Part shown: positions 62,648 to 64,000 of the stretch, piece after piece
Position numbering within the stretch: position 1 is the first letter of the stretch
How the letters are laid out: each line of letters opens with the position of its first letter
Source of the DNA: Polyangiaceae bacterium
GTDB taxonomy: Bacteria > Myxococcota_A > Polyangia > Polyangiales > Polyangiaceae
Assembly: GCA_016715885.1 (NCBI GenBank)
Contig: JADJXL010000028.1
Span: forward strand, 372,001 to 436,000
Length of the DNA stretch: 64,000 nt
Direction of reading: 5' to 3'
The notes under the pieces: model-generated
The model's database searches: none
The model's input: the letters and a program-made list of their open reading frames with translations, nothing else
What the model was told of the DNA's origin: nothing
Program-made: the position numbers and the translations under genes

Positions 62648-64000
62648 ATGTCGACAGAGCTAGCAGAGCCCGAGCCCGCGAAACAGGAACCAGCGTGGGT
62701 TGGACCGAAGTCGAAGAAGCAGATTCTCGGCCACCCTGCGGGGCTCTTCGTGCTCTTCACGACCGAGATGTGGGAGCGCTTCTCGTACTACGGCATGCGC
62801 GGCCTTCTGAAGCTGTACATGGTGAACTACCTGTTCGTCACGTACCGCCAAAGGCTTCAAGGACAGGCTTACGACGGCAGCGGAAGCCCGGGCGAGATCT
62901 TCGGATGGAACTTCATCCGTAGCCTCTTGCCGCAAGACGATCCGGCCACGCTCACCCAGTGCATCACCAACAAGGTCAACACCCTCGTCGCGGGAGACAA
63001 AGCCGCGGGGCTTGCACCCGTCGCGCAGGACGTCGCGCAAAAGATCGCTGAACAGACATGTGCAATGCAGGGCCCCGCTTCCGTCATCTACGGCTGGTAC
63101 ACGGGCCTCGTGTACCTGACCCCGGTGCTCGGCGGCTTCATGGCCGATCGCTACTTGGGCCAGAAGAAGAGCGTCTACATCGGCGGCACGCTCATGGCGC
63201 TAGGGCAGTTCATCCTGTTCGGCGCGGAAAACCTCTTCTTCGTCGGCCTCTTGTTCCTCATCGTCGGCAACGGGTTCTTCAAACCGAACATCTCCACGCA
63301 GGTCGGTAACCTCTACAAACCCGGCGACAAACGCCGCGACGGTGCCTTCACCATCTTCTACATGGGCATCAACCTCGGTGCGTTCCTGACGAACCTCGTC
63401 TGCGGCACGCTCGCGAAGGGCAGCGGTTGGCGCTACGGCTTCCTCGCCGCCGGCATCGGCATGTGCATCGGCCTCGTGATTCAGTTCTTCTTCGGTTCGA
63501 GCACGCTCGCCCCCGACACGCTCAAGAAGAGCGACGACGCCAAGGAAACGGTGCAGGCCCCCAAGGAAGAGAACGAAGGCCAACGCGTCGGCGCGCTCGT
63601 CTTGCTCTGCGCCCTCAACATCGTCTTCTGGGCCGTCTACGAACAGCAAGGCAACACGATGCAAACCTGGGCCGACGAAAAAACCGTCTGGCCCGTCATC
63701 TTCGGCTTCCAAATCCCATCCACCTGGTTCCAATCGTTCAACCCGTTCTTCATCTTCCTCTTCGCGCCGATCCTCGAACGCATCTGGGCCAAGCAAGCGC
63801 AAGAAGGCAAAGAGATGTCGAGCGTCACGAAGATGGCCGTCGGATGCATCATCCTCGGCATCTCGTTCCTCGTGATGGTCGTCGGTGATCAGGTCATTGG
63901 CAGCAGCGGCAAGGGCAGTCTTTTCTGGCCCGTTCTCTGCACCATGATGCTCACCGTCGGCGAGCTCTACCTTTCGCCCATCGGCCTGTCGCTCGTGACG
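62648..64000 (+). CDS. POT/PTR2 proton-dependent oligopeptide transporter (cut by window edge)
   Basis: 451 codons are inside the window, open to the end. The N-terminal ExxER motif (E40-MW-ER) in the first helix and the FYMGINLGA signature identify the POT family, which imports di- and tripeptides with protons. A large periplasmic-side insertion follows the first helices (about residues 65-130), longer than in E. coli DtpA. GGAGGAG lies before the ATG. It follows speH by 83 bp. Confidence 0.9.
   Translation, partial: MSTELAEPEPAKQEPAWVGPKSKKQILGHPAGLFVLFTTEMWERFSYYGMRGLLKLYMVNYLFVTYRQRLQGQAYDGSGSPGEIFGWNFIRSLLPQDDPATLTQCITNKVNTLVAGDKAAGLAPVAQDVAQKIAEQTCAMQGPASVIYGWYTGLVYLTPVLGGFMADRYLGQKKSVYIGGTLMALGQFILFGAENLFFVGLLFLIVGNGFFKPNISTQVGNLYKPGDKRRDGAFTIFYMGINLGAFLTNLVCGTLAKGSGWRYGFLAAGIGMCIGLVIQFFFGSSTLAPDTLKKSDDAKETVQAPKEENEGQRVGALVLLCALNIVFWAVYEQQGNTMQTWADEKTVWPVIFGFQIPSTWFQSFNPFFIFLFAPILERIWAKQAQEGKEMSSVTKMAVGCIILGISFLVMVVGDQVIGSSGKGSLFWPVLCTMMLTVGELYLSPIGLSLVT

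Overview
This is a chromosomal segment of a GC-rich, gene-dense Gram-negative bacterium, most likely a myxobacterium of the Polyangiales (Sorangium/Polyangium type). That placement is inferred from the many Ser/Thr protein kinases (two joined or linked to STAND-like ATPase/TPR modules, one a pseudokinase), the numerous lipoproteins (one with a Gly/Ser-rich stretch after the lipobox), two GG-N10-GC sigma-54-like promoter candidates, the long leaderless-looking genes and the abundant antisense open frames. I saw no rRNA, tRNA, CRISPR array, transposase or phage genes.

Layout. 1-9.1 kb: a kinase-rich region in which two paralogous AAA-ATPase-like/PD-(D/E)XK proteins of identical length (595 aa) alternate with a truncated kinase and a 1285-aa kinase-ATPase-TPR protein; a 21-bp tandem repeat lies upstream of the large kinase. 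9.2-12.7 kb: a LysR regulator diverges from an MFS exporter-cupin pair, followed by a zinc-ribbon protein. 12.7-17.1 kb: di-haem cytochrome lipoprotein, mini-lipoprotein and a VCBS/ASPIC lipoprotein. 17.1-22.8 kb: housekeeping genes (phosphoribosyltransferase, pdxH, thpR), lipoproteins and a membrane-anchored kinase. 23.0-30.3 kb: an RND/MMPL transporter-LolA-like-DUF1302 porin-lipoprotein operon. 30.4-34.9 kb: lipoproteins, a pseudokinase and a HEAT/RNA-methylase fusion. 35.1-42.5 kb: a molybdenum-hydroxylase operon: frameshifted xdhC, MobA-like nucleotidyltransferase, ADP-ribosylglycohydrolase, Mo subunit, glyoxalase I, 2Fe-2S subunit, FAD subunit and GNAT acetyltransferase. 42.6-54.2 kb: mixed genes (TerB-like, VOC, RluA, dienelactone hydrolase, SpoU methylase, VWA lipoprotein, PLP decarboxylase, lipase maturation factor-like protein). 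54.2-56.3 kb: glutathione-dependent formaldehyde dehydrogenase and a lipoprotein, bracketed by two families of palindromic repeats. 56.3-60 kb: a kinase and an ATPase/TPR protein in overlapping frames, probably one split protein. 60-64 kb: thioesterase, SDR, outer-membrane protein with a sigma-54 promoter candidate, AdoMet decarboxylase with a hairpin leader, and a POT peptide transporter running off the right edge.

The best candidates for something undescribed are the AAA/PD-(D/E)XK cassette, duplicated with its 72-bp leader and ending exactly at the stop codon beside kinase genes; the 209-bp element with perfect 31-bp terminal inverted repeats plus a second palindromic repeat family nearby; and the unusual composition of the molybdenum-hydroxylase operon. 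Two places (xdhC frameshift, three long G tracts near 44.9 kb) may be sequence errors and should be checked before biological interpretation.
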